A stretch of 64,000 nt of DNA from Oscillibacter sp. (GTDB lineage: Bacteria > Bacillota > Clostridia > Oscillospirales > Oscillospiraceae), in NCBI GenBank assembly GCA_017526785.1, contig JAFXQV010000015.1, positions 1 through 64,000 of the forward strand. Reading direction: 5' to 3'. Shown piece by piece: positions 16,036 through 23,620 of this stretch. A program made the translations under genes and the position numbers. Position 1 is the stretch's first letter. The number at the start of each line of letters is the position of its first letter. The notes under the pieces were generated by a model that searched no databases, was not told the DNA's origin, and saw only the letters and a list, made by a program, of their open reading frames with translations.

Positions 16036-16907
16036 AATCACAGATTCCCCCCCGCGTACGTATCATTCCGCTGTCGCTGGCGCTGTTGCTTCTGACGGCC
16101 TGCGCGCTCAACCAGATTTCCGCCCCCCCGCCGGAGGACGCCCCCGCCGGACTGCCCGAAAACTTGACCTGCGAAATCGAGACCGAACCCGAAAGCGGCG
16201 TCTCCCGCGCCGACGACGGCTCCATGATTGCTGCGTACACGTATAAGTTGCCCGTCATGCGGCTCTACCGCGAAAACGGCGCGCCCGTCACGGAGGAGAC
16301 CGCCGAATCCGGGCAGGAACTTGACGCCGTGCAGATGGCCAACACATTTAATCAGGCGTTCCGGGACTGGAAAGAAGAGGCCGACTACCCCGCGCTTGAA
16401 GAATTAGCCCAGCAGGATTACGCACAGAAAAAAGAGGAGAAACAGAATTGGGATTACCATTACGAACAGGGGTTAGAGACTGATGTCTACAAGACGAGCC
16501 GTTTCGTGAGCGTGTCCGGGCGCTTCTACTATTACGCCGGAGGGGCGCACCCCAACACCGTCTTTTTGGGCTGGAACTACGACATGGAAAAGGGTACCTT
16601 CTTCTATGCCGGACAGCTCTTTCAGGACACGGAGGCCGTCACGGAGGAACTGCTACACCTTGCGCGGGAGCGCGCCGCCGAGTGGAACATGACCCCGGAA
16701 GATTTCTTCTGGGAGGACTACGCCGAAACCCTCAACGGCTGGAGTGAGAAGTCGGCCGTCGTCACGTTTGACCAGTTCAACATGACCATTTCGTTTTCTC
16801 CGTACGTTATCGCGTCCTACGCCGCCGGGGAGCAGATTTTCAACATCCCCATTACGTGGCTCTGGCAGTACCTCAACCCGTACGGGCAACACCTGCTTTC
16901 GCAGTGA
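16032..16907 (+). CDS. Lipoprotein with DUF4163/DUF3298-type (RsiV/PdaC-like) domain
   Basis: 291 residues. A lipoprotein signal peptide ends LLLLTACALN (lipobox cysteine about residue 24). The mature part has an N-terminal DUF4163-like region (MRLYRENGAPVTEETAES) and a DUF3298-like C-terminus (SVSGRFYYYAGGAHPNT, then FSPYVIASYAAGEQIFNIP), the pair seen in RsiV anti-sigma factors and the deacetylase PdaC. There is no anti-sigma N-terminal domain or deacetylase domain, so it is a free-standing binding domain, possibly for muropeptides (inference). The ATG overlaps the tmcAL stop by four bases, so translation is probably coupled. A strong terminator follows. Confidence 0.8.
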   Translation: MKSQIPPRVRIIPLSLALLLLTACALNQISAPPPEDAPAGLPENLTCEIETEPESGVSRADDGSMIAAYTYKLPVMRLYRENGAPVTEETAESGQELDAVQMANTFNQAFRDWKEEADYPALEELAQQDYAQKKEEKQNWDYHYEQGLETDVYKTSRFVSVSGRFYYYAGGAHPNTVFLGWNYDMEKGTFFYAGQLFQDTEAVTEELLHLARERAAEWNMTPEDFFWEDYAETLNGWSEKSAVVTFDQFNMTISFSPYVIASYAAGEQIFNIPITWLWQYLNPYGQHLLSQ

Positions 16908-16914
16908 ATCACTT

Positions 16915-16952
16915 CCCCCTTTGTCTCCGAAAGACAGAGGGGGATTATTTTG
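16915..16952 (+). terminator. Rho-independent terminator after the nagZ-tmcAL-lipoprotein unit
   Basis: A twelve-base stem (CCCCCTTTGTCT with AGACAGAGGGGG, one G-U pair), a short loop and then ATTATTTTG. Confidence 0.85.
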
Positions 16953-16962
16953 AAAATAGGGA

Positions 16963-16991
16963 TTGACAAAGCCTCGCGGAAATGGTATAGT
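16963..16991 (+). promoter_or_regulatory. Promoter of the DUF3793-flavodoxin operon
   Basis: TTGACA (16963-16968), a 17-base spacer and TATAGT (16986-16991). A leader of about 100 bases precedes the ATG at 17103. Confidence 0.82.
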
Positions 16992-17000
16992 TCTTTTTGC

Positions 17001-17079
17001 AAGTTAAACAAGACTAACTCCGTGGAATCGGCGTGGGCGGGACGCCTTTCTTCTCACAGCGGAAGTTAGTTTAGGCTAA
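17001..17079 (+). promoter_or_regulatory. Paired DtxR/IdeR-like iron boxes in the leader
   Basis: The downstream element (17066-17079) reads TTAGTTTAGGCTAA, matching 13 of the first 14 bases of the DtxR/IdeR consensus TTAGGTTAGGCTAA. The upstream element (17001-17019) carries an inverted, weaker version around the transcription start (ACTAAC). The arms (ACTAACT and AGTTAGT) could also pair in RNA, enclosing a GGCGT/ACGCC hairpin. Iron control is inferred. Confidence 0.55.
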
Positions 17080-17102
17080 TAGAGACGGAGGAGCCACAGA
17101 GA

Positions 17103-17672
17103 ATGAATCAGAGCTTTGAAATGGCACTGGCGGCATACTGTGCGCCGACTTTGGCGGCTTTGAAACCTTCCAGTTTGTTCCGCTGGTTCGGGAATCCGAA
17201 CGACTTCACCGTATGGAGCCGGAAACTTGCCGGTTTCGGACTCGGCCTCCGAAGCCTGAAACGCTGTCCGGACGGCGGCTGTCTGCTCTACCTGTACCGC
17301 GTGCGGTGGATGGAGCGGATTGTGTCAGAGGCCGACAACGCCGCGTTTCTGCGTTCCCGCGGATACGCACCCGAACACGGCATGGAATCCCTGTTGAGCC
17401 GCCTTTCCGAGCGCCTGCGCGGAGACGGAACCTTTCCCCATGAAATCGGCGTCCTTCTGGGCTACCCGCTGGAAGATGTCCGGGGGTTCATCGAAAACGG
17501 CGGGCGGAATTACACCTGTTGCGGCTGTTGGAAGGCCTACGGCGACCCGGAAGCCGCCCGCCGGAAATTCGCCTCCTACCGCCGCTGTACGGAACGGTAC
17601 CGGGAAAACTTGCGTATGGGAATCGCGCTGGAAGCGCAAATTGTCACTATGCGGCGGAATCCCGCCGTGTGA
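17103..17672 (+). CDS. DUF3793 family protein
   Basis: 189 residues, the usual family length. Recognisable segments are MALAAYCAPTLAALKPSSLF near the start, the cysteine-bearing LKRCPDGGCLLYLYR, GTFPHEIGVLLGYPLEDV, and a CCGCWKAYGDPEAARRKF motif. The last is a cysteine-rich site near the C-terminus that might bind metal or be redox-active (inference). In Clostridia this family is usually encoded beside a flavodoxin and ferrous-iron transport genes, and here the flavodoxin follows 27 bases later. The biochemical role is unknown. Iron-responsive expression is suggested by the DtxR-like boxes in its leader. Confidence 0.88.
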   Translation: MNQSFEMALAAYCAPTLAALKPSSLFRWFGNPNDFTVWSRKLAGFGLGLRSLKRCPDGGCLLYLYRVRWMERIVSEADNAAFLRSRGYAPEHGMESLLSRLSERLRGDGTFPHEIGVLLGYPLEDVRGFIENGGRNYTCCGCWKAYGDPEAARRKFASYRRCTERYRENLRMGIALEAQIVTMRRNPAV

Positions 17673-17699
17673 ATATTCATTGACAAGGAGAGAATCGTT

Positions 17700-18137
17700 A
17701 TGAGCAAAATCGCGGTCGTGTACTGGAGCGGCACGGGCAACACGGAACAGATGGCCAACTGTATCGCCGAGGGCGCCAAGGGTGCCGGCGCGGACGTGGA
17801 TATTTTCAACGTCACCGACGCGGGGGACTTCACCGCCGACCAGATGGGCGGCTATGATGTCGTGGCGTTCGGGTGTTCCAGTCAGGGGTCGGAACAGTTG
17901 GAAGAGGCGGCTTTTGAGCCGATGTTCGCGGCGCTGGAAGACGCCCTCTCCGGCAAGAAAGTCGCGCTGTTCGGCTCTTACGGCTGGGGCGACGGCCAGT
18001 GGATGCGGGATTGGAACGACCGCTGTAAGGCCGCCAAGGCGGTTCTGTTCGATGACGGACTGACCGTGAACGAAGCCCCCAACGACGAGGCGCAGGAAAA
18101 CTGCCGCGACATGGGCAAAGAACTCGCCAAGTGGTAA
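17700..18137 (+). CDS. Flavodoxin
   Basis: 145 residues, a short-chain flavodoxin. The FMN phosphate loop is YWSGTGNTEQMA (T/S-x-T-G-x-T pattern) at residues 8-19. The isoalloxazine loops are GCSSQGSEQLEE and FGSYGWGDGQWM. It is a soluble one-electron carrier that replaces ferredoxin when iron is short, which fits the iron-box-like sites upstream of the operon. AAGGAGAG precedes the ATG by 8 bases. Downstream lies a strong terminator. No ferrous-iron transporter is linked here, unlike the common Clostridia arrangement. Confidence 0.93.
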   Translation: MSKIAVVYWSGTGNTEQMANCIAEGAKGAGADVDIFNVTDAGDFTADQMGGYDVVAFGCSSQGSEQLEEAAFEPMFAALEDALSGKKVALFGSYGWGDGQWMRDWNDRCKAAKAVLFDDGLTVNEAPNDEAQENCRDMGKELAKW

Positions 18138-18154
18138 CACCGCATACGCGTACG

Positions 18155-18185
18155 GCGTCCCGGTTCGTCCGGGACGCTTCTTTTT
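18155..18185 (+). terminator. Terminator of the DUF3793-flavodoxin operon
   Basis: GCGTCCCGG and CCGGGACGC, loop TTCGT, then TTCTTTTT. Confidence 0.85.
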
Positions 18186-18603
18186 ACGATTCGTCCATGT
18201 CGACCGTGATATGGTCTGTTCCGTAGCGGTCGAACTCCGACAGATACGCGTCAATCCGCGCCTTCAAGGCCTCGTAATTCTCCCCGGTCATGGGTTCGCC
18301 GTCCATGTCGCGCAGTGCCAGCTCCTCCGCCAGAATCTCGAAGAAGGTCACGTCCTCGTACTGCTCGATTACCTCGTGAATGCCGCCGTCGGCGAACGCC
18401 CGCGACGGAATCAGCTCCCCGTTGTAGAGTTCCACGAGCTTGCTCATGCGGTGGTGGAGGCAGTGGGAAAAAATCGTACTCTCCACGGCGTCATATTCCC
18501 GGATGCGGTCTGTCTCTTCCCGCGTCGAGTTCATAATCCAGTTGCCTATGTACACAAGGTCCAGCAGATAACGAAACTGCTGCTCCGTCAGCTCAATTTT
18601 CAT
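18184..18603 (-). CDS. Uncharacterised acidic helical protein (139 residues)
   Basis: 139 residues, strongly acidic, with predicted helices throughout (LTEQQFRYLLDLVYIGNWIM, IREYDAVESTIFSHCLHH, HEVIEQYEDVTFFEILAEEL). No signal peptide, membrane segment or catalytic motif is visible. AGGAGGC lies 6 bases before the ATG, and an isolated TATAAT-like -10 lies upstream (complement of 18654-18659) with a poor -35. It is monocistronic and convergent with the flavodoxin operon. I have seen similar small acidic proteins as hypotheticals in Firmicutes but assign no function. Confidence 0.7.
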   Translation of the reverse strand: MKIELTEQQFRYLLDLVYIGNWIMNSTREETDRIREYDAVESTIFSHCLHHRMSKLVELYNGELIPSRAFADGGIHEVIEQYEDVTFFEILAEELALRDMDGEPMTGENYEALKARIDAYLSEFDRYGTDHITVDMDES

Positions 18604-18716
18604 CTCGAAGCCTCCTGAACGATTGCGCGGCGTACGCGCTCCATGATTTCATCATTATAGCACACACCCCCCGGAATTTCCACCTGAAAAACCGGGAAAA
18701 AATACAAAAGTCTGTC

Positions 18717-18745
18717 TTGCGGCTTTGCCAAAGACATAGTATAAT
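18717..18745 (+). promoter_or_regulatory. Promoter of the murI-DUF1934-argS operon
   Basis: TTGCGG (18717-18722), a 17-base spacer and TATAAT (18740-18745). The start codon is at 18793. Confidence 0.72.
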
Positions 18746-18792
18746 ATGCCCCGAACATTGCGACGGCTCACAGCATTTCAGGAGATGATACC

Positions 18793-19614
18793 ATGACAGA
18801 CACCAGACCCGTAGGCGTGTTTGATTCCGGCCTCGGGGGGCTGACCGCGATACGCTCCCTCCTGCGCATTCTGCCGGAAGAAAACTTGATTTATTTTGGC
18901 GACACCGCCCGCGTACCGTACGGGAACCGCGCCCCCGAAACTATCTTGCAATATGCCCGGCAAGATGTCCGCTTCCTGCGCTCGTTCCACCTCAAAGCGA
19001 TGGTCGTCGCCTGCGGGACTATCTCCACAACGTCCCTTGACACCTTACAGGCCGAAAACCCCGACCTGCCCTTTGTCGGGGTCGTCTCCCCGGCCTGCCG
19101 CCGCGCCGCCGAAGTGACGAAGCAAAAGCGCGTGGGCGTTATCGCCACCCGCGCCTCCGTCCGCTCCGGCGCGTACGAAGCCGCTCTGCGCCGCCTTGAC
19201 CCTGAAATCGCTGTGATTGGCAAGCCCTGTCCCTTGTTCGTTCCGCTGGTGGAAAACGGACGCTTTCGCCCCGGCGATATCGTCATTGAGACCGTCGCCC
19301 GCGAGTACCTCACGCCCCTGCTCCGACAGAACATTGACACGCTCATCCTCGGCTGTACCCACTACCCGCTGCTGCAAGAAGTGATTGCCGACATCTGCGG
19401 GGCGTCCGTGACGCTGGTTTCCGCCGGGGAGGAGGCCGCCTACGAGTTGAAGCGCCTGCTAAAGGCGCGGAACCTGCGCGGCGATTTGTCACATACCGGG
19501 GAGGCGCAATTTTTCGTCAGCGACCAGACGGAAGATTTTGAAAACATGGCCTCGCTCTTCCTGCGCGAAGACCTGCGCCATACCGTACGGAGGATTGACA
19601 TTGAACAGTATTGA
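18793..19614 (+). CDS. murI: Glutamate racemase
   Basis: 273 residues. Family motifs: GVFDSGLGGLTAIRSL with the catalytic DS pair, YFGDTARVPYGNR, the first catalytic cysteine in VVACGTISTTSL, and the second in LILGCTHYPLL. Both cysteines and the aspartate are intact, so it should interconvert L- and D-glutamate for peptidoglycan synthesis in the cytoplasm. AGGAGAT precedes the ATG. Its 3' end overlaps the next gene's TTG start, indicating a coupled murI-DUF1934-argS operon. Confidence 0.95.
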   Translation: MTDTRPVGVFDSGLGGLTAIRSLLRILPEENLIYFGDTARVPYGNRAPETILQYARQDVRFLRSFHLKAMVVACGTISTTSLDTLQAENPDLPFVGVVSPACRRAAEVTKQKRVGVIATRASVRSGAYEAALRRLDPEIAVIGKPCPLFVPLVENGRFRPGDIVIETVAREYLTPLLRQNIDTLILGCTHYPLLQEVIADICGASVTLVSAGEEAAYELKRLLKARNLRGDLSHTGEAQFFVSDQTEDFENMASLFLREDLRHTVRRIDIEQY

Positions 19615-20197
19615 AAACATGGAACGTACCGACAACACGCCCTCCGCCGCTTCCAAGCAAGAGGAGGACACCCCCACGGACACGCCAAGCCCGACAGAAA
19701 CCGACACCGCGCTTTCTGTCCTGCCCGCGCGCTCCGGCGACGCGCTCCCCGTCCTGCTGACCATCCACTCCGAACAGGACATTGACACCCCCCAGCAGGA
19801 CCACATGGAACTGCTCACCGAAGGCACCATGAACCTTACGCCCGACTGCCTCACGCTTACCTACCACGAAAGCGCCCTCACGGGCATGGAGGGTACCACG
19901 ACCGTTTTCGAGATGTACGGCCCCAAAGTGATTCTCCGGCGCATGGGTACCGTCAGTTCCCAGATGATTTTCGAGGAGGGGCGACAGCATACCTCCCTGT
20001 ACGAAACCCCCATGGGCGAACTCTCCATTGATATACAGACCGGCTATCTGCGCAACTCCGTGACGGAGAGCGGCGGACTGCTGGAAATCCGCTATTCCGT
20101 GTCGGTCGAACACGCGAGTACCGGAAAGAACCGCTTCCGGATGAGAGTCCGGCGCAAGCGGAAACAATCCCAACGTGAAAAGGACTGTACACCATGA
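19601..20197 (+). CDS. DUF1934 (YwiB-like) beta-barrel protein
   Basis: 198 residues if started at the TTG at 19601, which has GGAGGA six bases upstream; the first ATG (19619) has no ribosome site. The N-terminal 45 residues are disordered and rich in Thr, Pro and Asp. The DUF1934 barrel follows (LPVLLTIHSEQDIDTPQQDH, LTEGTMNLTPDCLTLTYHES, RRMGTVSSQMIFEEG, TPMGELSIDIQTGYL, LEIRYSVSVE). It is the lipocalin-like family of YwiB, which also lies directly before argS in Bacillus. The extra N-terminal low-complexity arm and a very basic C-terminal tail are unusual. Function of the family is unknown. Confidence 0.83.
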   Translation: MNSIENMERTDNTPSAASKQEEDTPTDTPSPTETDTALSVLPARSGDALPVLLTIHSEQDIDTPQQDHMELLTEGTMNLTPDCLTLTYHESALTGMEGTTTVFEMYGPKVILRRMGTVSSQMIFEEGRQHTSLYETPMGELSIDIQTGYLRNSVTESGGLLEIRYSVSVEHASTGKNRFRMRVRRKRKQSQREKDCTP

Positions 20198-21918
20198 ACA
20201 TGATGCAAGAGGCTCATAAACAAATTCATTCCCTGACGCTGGACGCTTACCGCGCCGCCGTGTCGGACGGCGTTCTTCCTGACGCGGAACTGCCCGCGAT
20301 TGCCGTCGAGATTCCCAAAGACCCGTCCAACGGCGACTTTACCACGACATTCGCGCTGGCCGCCGCCAAAGCCTTAAAAAAGCCCCCAAAAGTGATTGCG
20401 GCGGCGTTGTCGGAACGCATGCGCTTGGACGGCACTTACTTTCAAAGCGTCGAGATTGCCGGCCCCGGCTTCCTGAACTTCCGCGCGGGGTCACGCTGGT
20501 ATGACGGCGTTCTGTCCGCGATTGAGACTGAAGGAAATGATTATGGAACCTGTACAGACCTACAGGGACAGAAAATCATGGTGGAATTTGTGTCGGCGAA
20601 CCCCACCGGCCCCATGCACATGGGCAACGCGCGCGGCGGGGTTCTCGGCGACACGCTGGCGTCCATCCTAAGCGCCTGCGGCGCGGAGGTTGAGCGGGAA
20701 TTTTACGTCAATGACGCCGGAAACCAGATTGAGAAGTTCGCCCACTCCATAGAGGCGCGTTATCTGCAACACTTTCAGGGCGAGGACGCGGTGACGTTCC
20801 CGGAGGACGGCTACCACGGCGACGACATCCGCGACCTCGCCGAACAGTACGCCGCGCAGTACGGCGACACGTTATTAAATGTCACGCCCGACGAACGCCG
20901 CGAAAAACTGGCCGCGTTCGGCCTGTCCGTGAATCTCCCGAAGATGAAAGCCGACTTGTTACGCTATAAGATTTCTTACGACACTTGGTTTCTGGAATCG
21001 ACTTTGCACGAAAGCGGCTATGTCGCGGAGACCGTGGACGAGCTTTCCAAACGCGGCTGGACGTACGAGAAAGACGGCGCGTTATGGCTCAAAACGTCGG
21101 AAATTATGCGCGGCAACCTCCTGAAGGCCGGGAAAAAGCCGTCAGACGACCTCAAAGACGACGTACTCCGCCGCGCGAACGGCTTCTATACCTATTTCGC
21201 GGCGGATATCGCCTACCACCGGAACAAGTTTGAGTTGCGCGGCTTTGACCGGGTCATCAACATCTGGGGCGCTGACCACCACGGGCATGTGGCGCGCCTC
21301 AAGGCCGCCCTCGACGCCCTCGGCCTCGACGGCTCCGGCCGCCTCGACATCGTGCTGATGCAACTGGTCAAGCTCCTGCGCGACGGGGAGACAGTCCGCA
21401 TGAGTAAGCGTACCGGAAAGGCCATCAGCCTGTCAGACCTGCTCGACGAAGTACCCGTTGACGCGGCGCGGTGGTTCTTCAACGCCCGCCCCGAAACGCA
21501 AATGGAATTTGATTTGGGGCTTGCCGTCCGGGAGGACGCCGAAAACCCCGTCTATTATGTCAAGTACGCCCACGCCCGGATATGTTCGCTTCTGCGTACG
21601 CTTGCCGACGAAGGCGCGAACGTCCCCGCGCACGCCGACATTTCCCTCTTGACCGACGACACCGAACGCGCATTGATAAAGGCGCTGGCGCGCTTCGGGG
21701 AGGAAATCCGCCTCTGCGCCCGCGACTACGACCCCAGTCACCTGAACCGTTACCTGCAAGACCTCGCCGGGTGTTTCCACAGGTTTTACACCTCCTGCCG
21801 TATCAAGGGAGAGGCTGCGGACGTACAGTCGGCGCGCCTCGGCCTCGCCGACGATACCCGGAAAGTGCTTTGCAACGGCTTGCGCCTGTTAGGCATTGAG
21901 GCTCCGGAGAAGATGTAA
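20194..21918 (+). CDS. argS: Arginyl-tRNA synthetase
   Basis: 574 residues, standard for class I ArgRS. The N-terminal additional domain (1-110) is followed by FVSANPTGPMHMGNARGGV, where HMGN is the HIGH motif, DAGNQIEKFA, and the KMSKS-equivalent RMSKRTGKAI. The C-terminal alpha-helical anticodon domain ends in CRIKGEAADV with the typical final LGIEAPEKM. It charges tRNA-Arg in the cytoplasm. AAAGGA precedes the ATG, which overlaps the upstream stop by four bases. Confidence 0.97.
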   Translation: MNMMQEAHKQIHSLTLDAYRAAVSDGVLPDAELPAIAVEIPKDPSNGDFTTTFALAAAKALKKPPKVIAAALSERMRLDGTYFQSVEIAGPGFLNFRAGSRWYDGVLSAIETEGNDYGTCTDLQGQKIMVEFVSANPTGPMHMGNARGGVLGDTLASILSACGAEVEREFYVNDAGNQIEKFAHSIEARYLQHFQGEDAVTFPEDGYHGDDIRDLAEQYAAQYGDTLLNVTPDERREKLAAFGLSVNLPKMKADLLRYKISYDTWFLESTLHESGYVAETVDELSKRGWTYEKDGALWLKTSEIMRGNLLKAGKKPSDDLKDDVLRRANGFYTYFAADIAYHRNKFELRGFDRVINIWGADHHGHVARLKAALDALGLDGSGRLDIVLMQLVKLLRDGETVRMSKRTGKAISLSDLLDEVPVDAARWFFNARPETQMEFDLGLAVREDAENPVYYVKYAHARICSLLRTLADEGANVPAHADISLLTDDTERALIKALARFGEEIRLCARDYDPSHLNRYLQDLAGCFHRFYTSCRIKGEAADVQSARLGLADDTRKVLCNGLRLLGIEAPEKM

Positions 21919-21921
21919 CGC

Positions 21922-21951
21922 GGCGTCCCGCCCGCGCCAAGGCGGGACGCC
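21922..21951 (+). terminator. Hairpin after argS
   Basis: A perfect eleven-base stem, GGCGTCCCGCC with GGCGGGACGCC. The following bases (TGTCAG) lack a T tract, so termination may be weak or factor-dependent, with some read-through into telA. Confidence 0.55.
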
Positions 21952-21988
21952 TGTCAGATACCAGTTATAGCGAAAGGAATGAGTACCC

Positions 21989-23305
21989 ATGTCCGACAAC
22001 ATCCCCCGTCTCACGCTGACCCCCGACGAATCCGCGGACGCCCCCGCGTTCGTGTCGTACGAGACGCCCCCGGAACTGTTCCAGCAGTACCAGACGCCGC
22101 AACAGGCGGCTCCCGCGGCGGCTCCCGCACAACAGGCCTACGCGGCGGCTCCCGTACAGCAACAACAGGCGTACGCACCCGCCCCGGCGGCGTCCGCCGT
22201 CCCGCAACTGACGCTGAACCCGACCATGCCCGAAGCCGCACCCGCTCCGGCTCCGGCTCCCGCCGCCGTCGCCGAAGAAATGCGCCTCACCCCCGAAGAA
22301 CAGCGCGCCGTCGACGAGTTCGCCAAGAAAATCGACATCACGGACACAAACCTTGTCCTGCAATACGGCGCGGGCGCACAAAAGAGCGTGGCCGAATTTT
22401 CGGAAAGCGCCCTGTCGTCCGTGCGTACGAAAGACCTCGGCGAAGTCGGGAATTCGCTTAGCGCCCTTGTGGCGTCGCTCGACAACATCAACGAGACCGG
22501 GGAGAAGAAAGGCGGACTGTTCGGCTTCTTCAAGAAGTCAGAGGACAAAATCCAGACCCTCAAAGCGCAGTATTCCAAGGCGGAAACCAACGTCGACAAA
22601 ATCAGTAAGGAACTCCAACAGCACCAAATTACCCTGCTCAAAGACTCCGCCATGCTCGACCAGCTCTACGAGAAGAACCTGCAGTATTACAAGGAACTGT
22701 CGATGTATATTCTGGCGGGGAAAAAGCGTCTGGCGGACATCCGCGCCAACGAACTGGCGGACTTACAGCGCAAGGCACAGCAGACGGGTTCCCAAGAGGA
22801 CGCGCAGCGCTTCAATGACATGGTTCAGCTCTGCGACCGCTTCGAGAAGAAACTGCACGACTTGGAATTAACGCGCATGATTTCCATTCAGATGGGACCC
22901 CAAATCCGGCTGATTCAAAACAACGACGTGTTAATGGCGGAGAAAATCCAGTCGTCGCTTGTGAACACAATCCCGCTTTGGAAAAGTCAGATGGTGATAG
23001 CGCTGGGCGTCGAACACGGACGCCGCGCCGTCGCGGCGCAGAACGCCGTCACCGAAATGACGAACACGCTCTTACAGCAGAACGCCGACCTGTTGAAAAT
23101 GGGTACCATTGAGACCGCCCGCGAGGCCGAGCGCGGCGTCGTCGACATCGAGACCCTGCAACACACCAACCAGCAGTTGATATCGACCATTGACGAAGTG
23201 CTGAACATCCAGCGCGACGGCGCGGAAAAACGCCGCGCGGCGGAAGTCGAACTGCACCGCATTGAGGGCGAACTGCGTCAGAAGTTAATGCAACTCAACC
23301 AGTGA
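21989..23305 (+). CDS. telA: TelA family toxic-anion resistance protein
   Basis: 438 residues. The first 100 residues are low-complexity, rich in Ala, Pro and Gln. The TelA (PF05816) helical domain follows: FAKKIDITDTNLVLQYGAGA, FGFFKKSEDKIQTLKAQYSK, DKISKELQQHQITLLKDSAM, LYEKNLQYYKELSMYI and QMGPQIRLIQNNDVLMAEKI. The family was named for tellurite resistance, and in Firmicutes it is usually part of cell-envelope stress responses. It is probably cytoplasmic and a coiled-coil scaffold. No ter genes are linked here. AAAGGAA lies upstream of the ATG. Confidence 0.9.
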   Translation: MSDNIPRLTLTPDESADAPAFVSYETPPELFQQYQTPQQAAPAAAPAQQAYAAAPVQQQQAYAPAPAASAVPQLTLNPTMPEAAPAPAPAPAAVAEEMRLTPEEQRAVDEFAKKIDITDTNLVLQYGAGAQKSVAEFSESALSSVRTKDLGEVGNSLSALVASLDNINETGEKKGGLFGFFKKSEDKIQTLKAQYSKAETNVDKISKELQQHQITLLKDSAMLDQLYEKNLQYYKELSMYILAGKKRLADIRANELADLQRKAQQTGSQEDAQRFNDMVQLCDRFEKKLHDLELTRMISIQMGPQIRLIQNNDVLMAEKIQSSLVNTIPLWKSQMVIALGVEHGRRAVAAQNAVTEMTNTLLQQNADLLKMGTIETAREAERGVVDIETLQHTNQQLISTIDEVLNIQRDGAEKRRAAEVELHRIEGELRQKLMQLNQ

Positions 23306-23314
23306 CGGCGCAAG

Positions 23315-23342
23315 CCGTGCCGGGGAACGATTCCCGGCACGG
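23315..23342 (+). terminator. Hairpin after telA
   Basis: A perfect ten-base stem, CCGTGCCGGG with CCCGGCACGG, 9 bases after the stop codon. There is no T tract. It marks the left chromosomal flank of the IS element. Confidence 0.6.
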
Positions 23343-23429
23343 TCAAGCTACGTCATGATTGCAACTTTCGCCAATCTCGATATCTGAACTGACAGGCGGA
23401 ATCTGATTCAAAAAACGTAGTCAAACGAT

Positions 23430-23620
23430 ATAAAACATATCCAATGAATACGTTTTTGCTTTTTCTCGTTTCAAACCTGTCCCGTTTCCTGAAAGTCGCC
23501 TTTACAGTAATCCGGTTTGTGTAACAGTCCACGAGCGTAAATTCCCGACAATCCATCGGTACTAAGCCAAAACGTACTCCGTCGTATCGCGTATGTTCAA
23601 AGCCGCGTTTAAGTCCCTGT
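23430..23620 (-). ncRNA. Candidate omega RNA (guide RNA scaffold) region of TnpB
   Basis: In IS605-group elements the guide RNA overlaps the tnpB 3' end and runs to the right end of the element. Here that is the minus strand from about 23620 to 23430. A CCGA/TCGG hairpin just after the stop codon and further paired tracts are visible. A 67-codon reading in this region has no ribosome site. Limits are estimates only. Confidence 0.35.

Noticed and set aside
23353-23556. 67-codon minus-strand reading frame after tnpB
   Set aside because: No ribosome site; the region is where the TnpB guide RNA and element end are expected.
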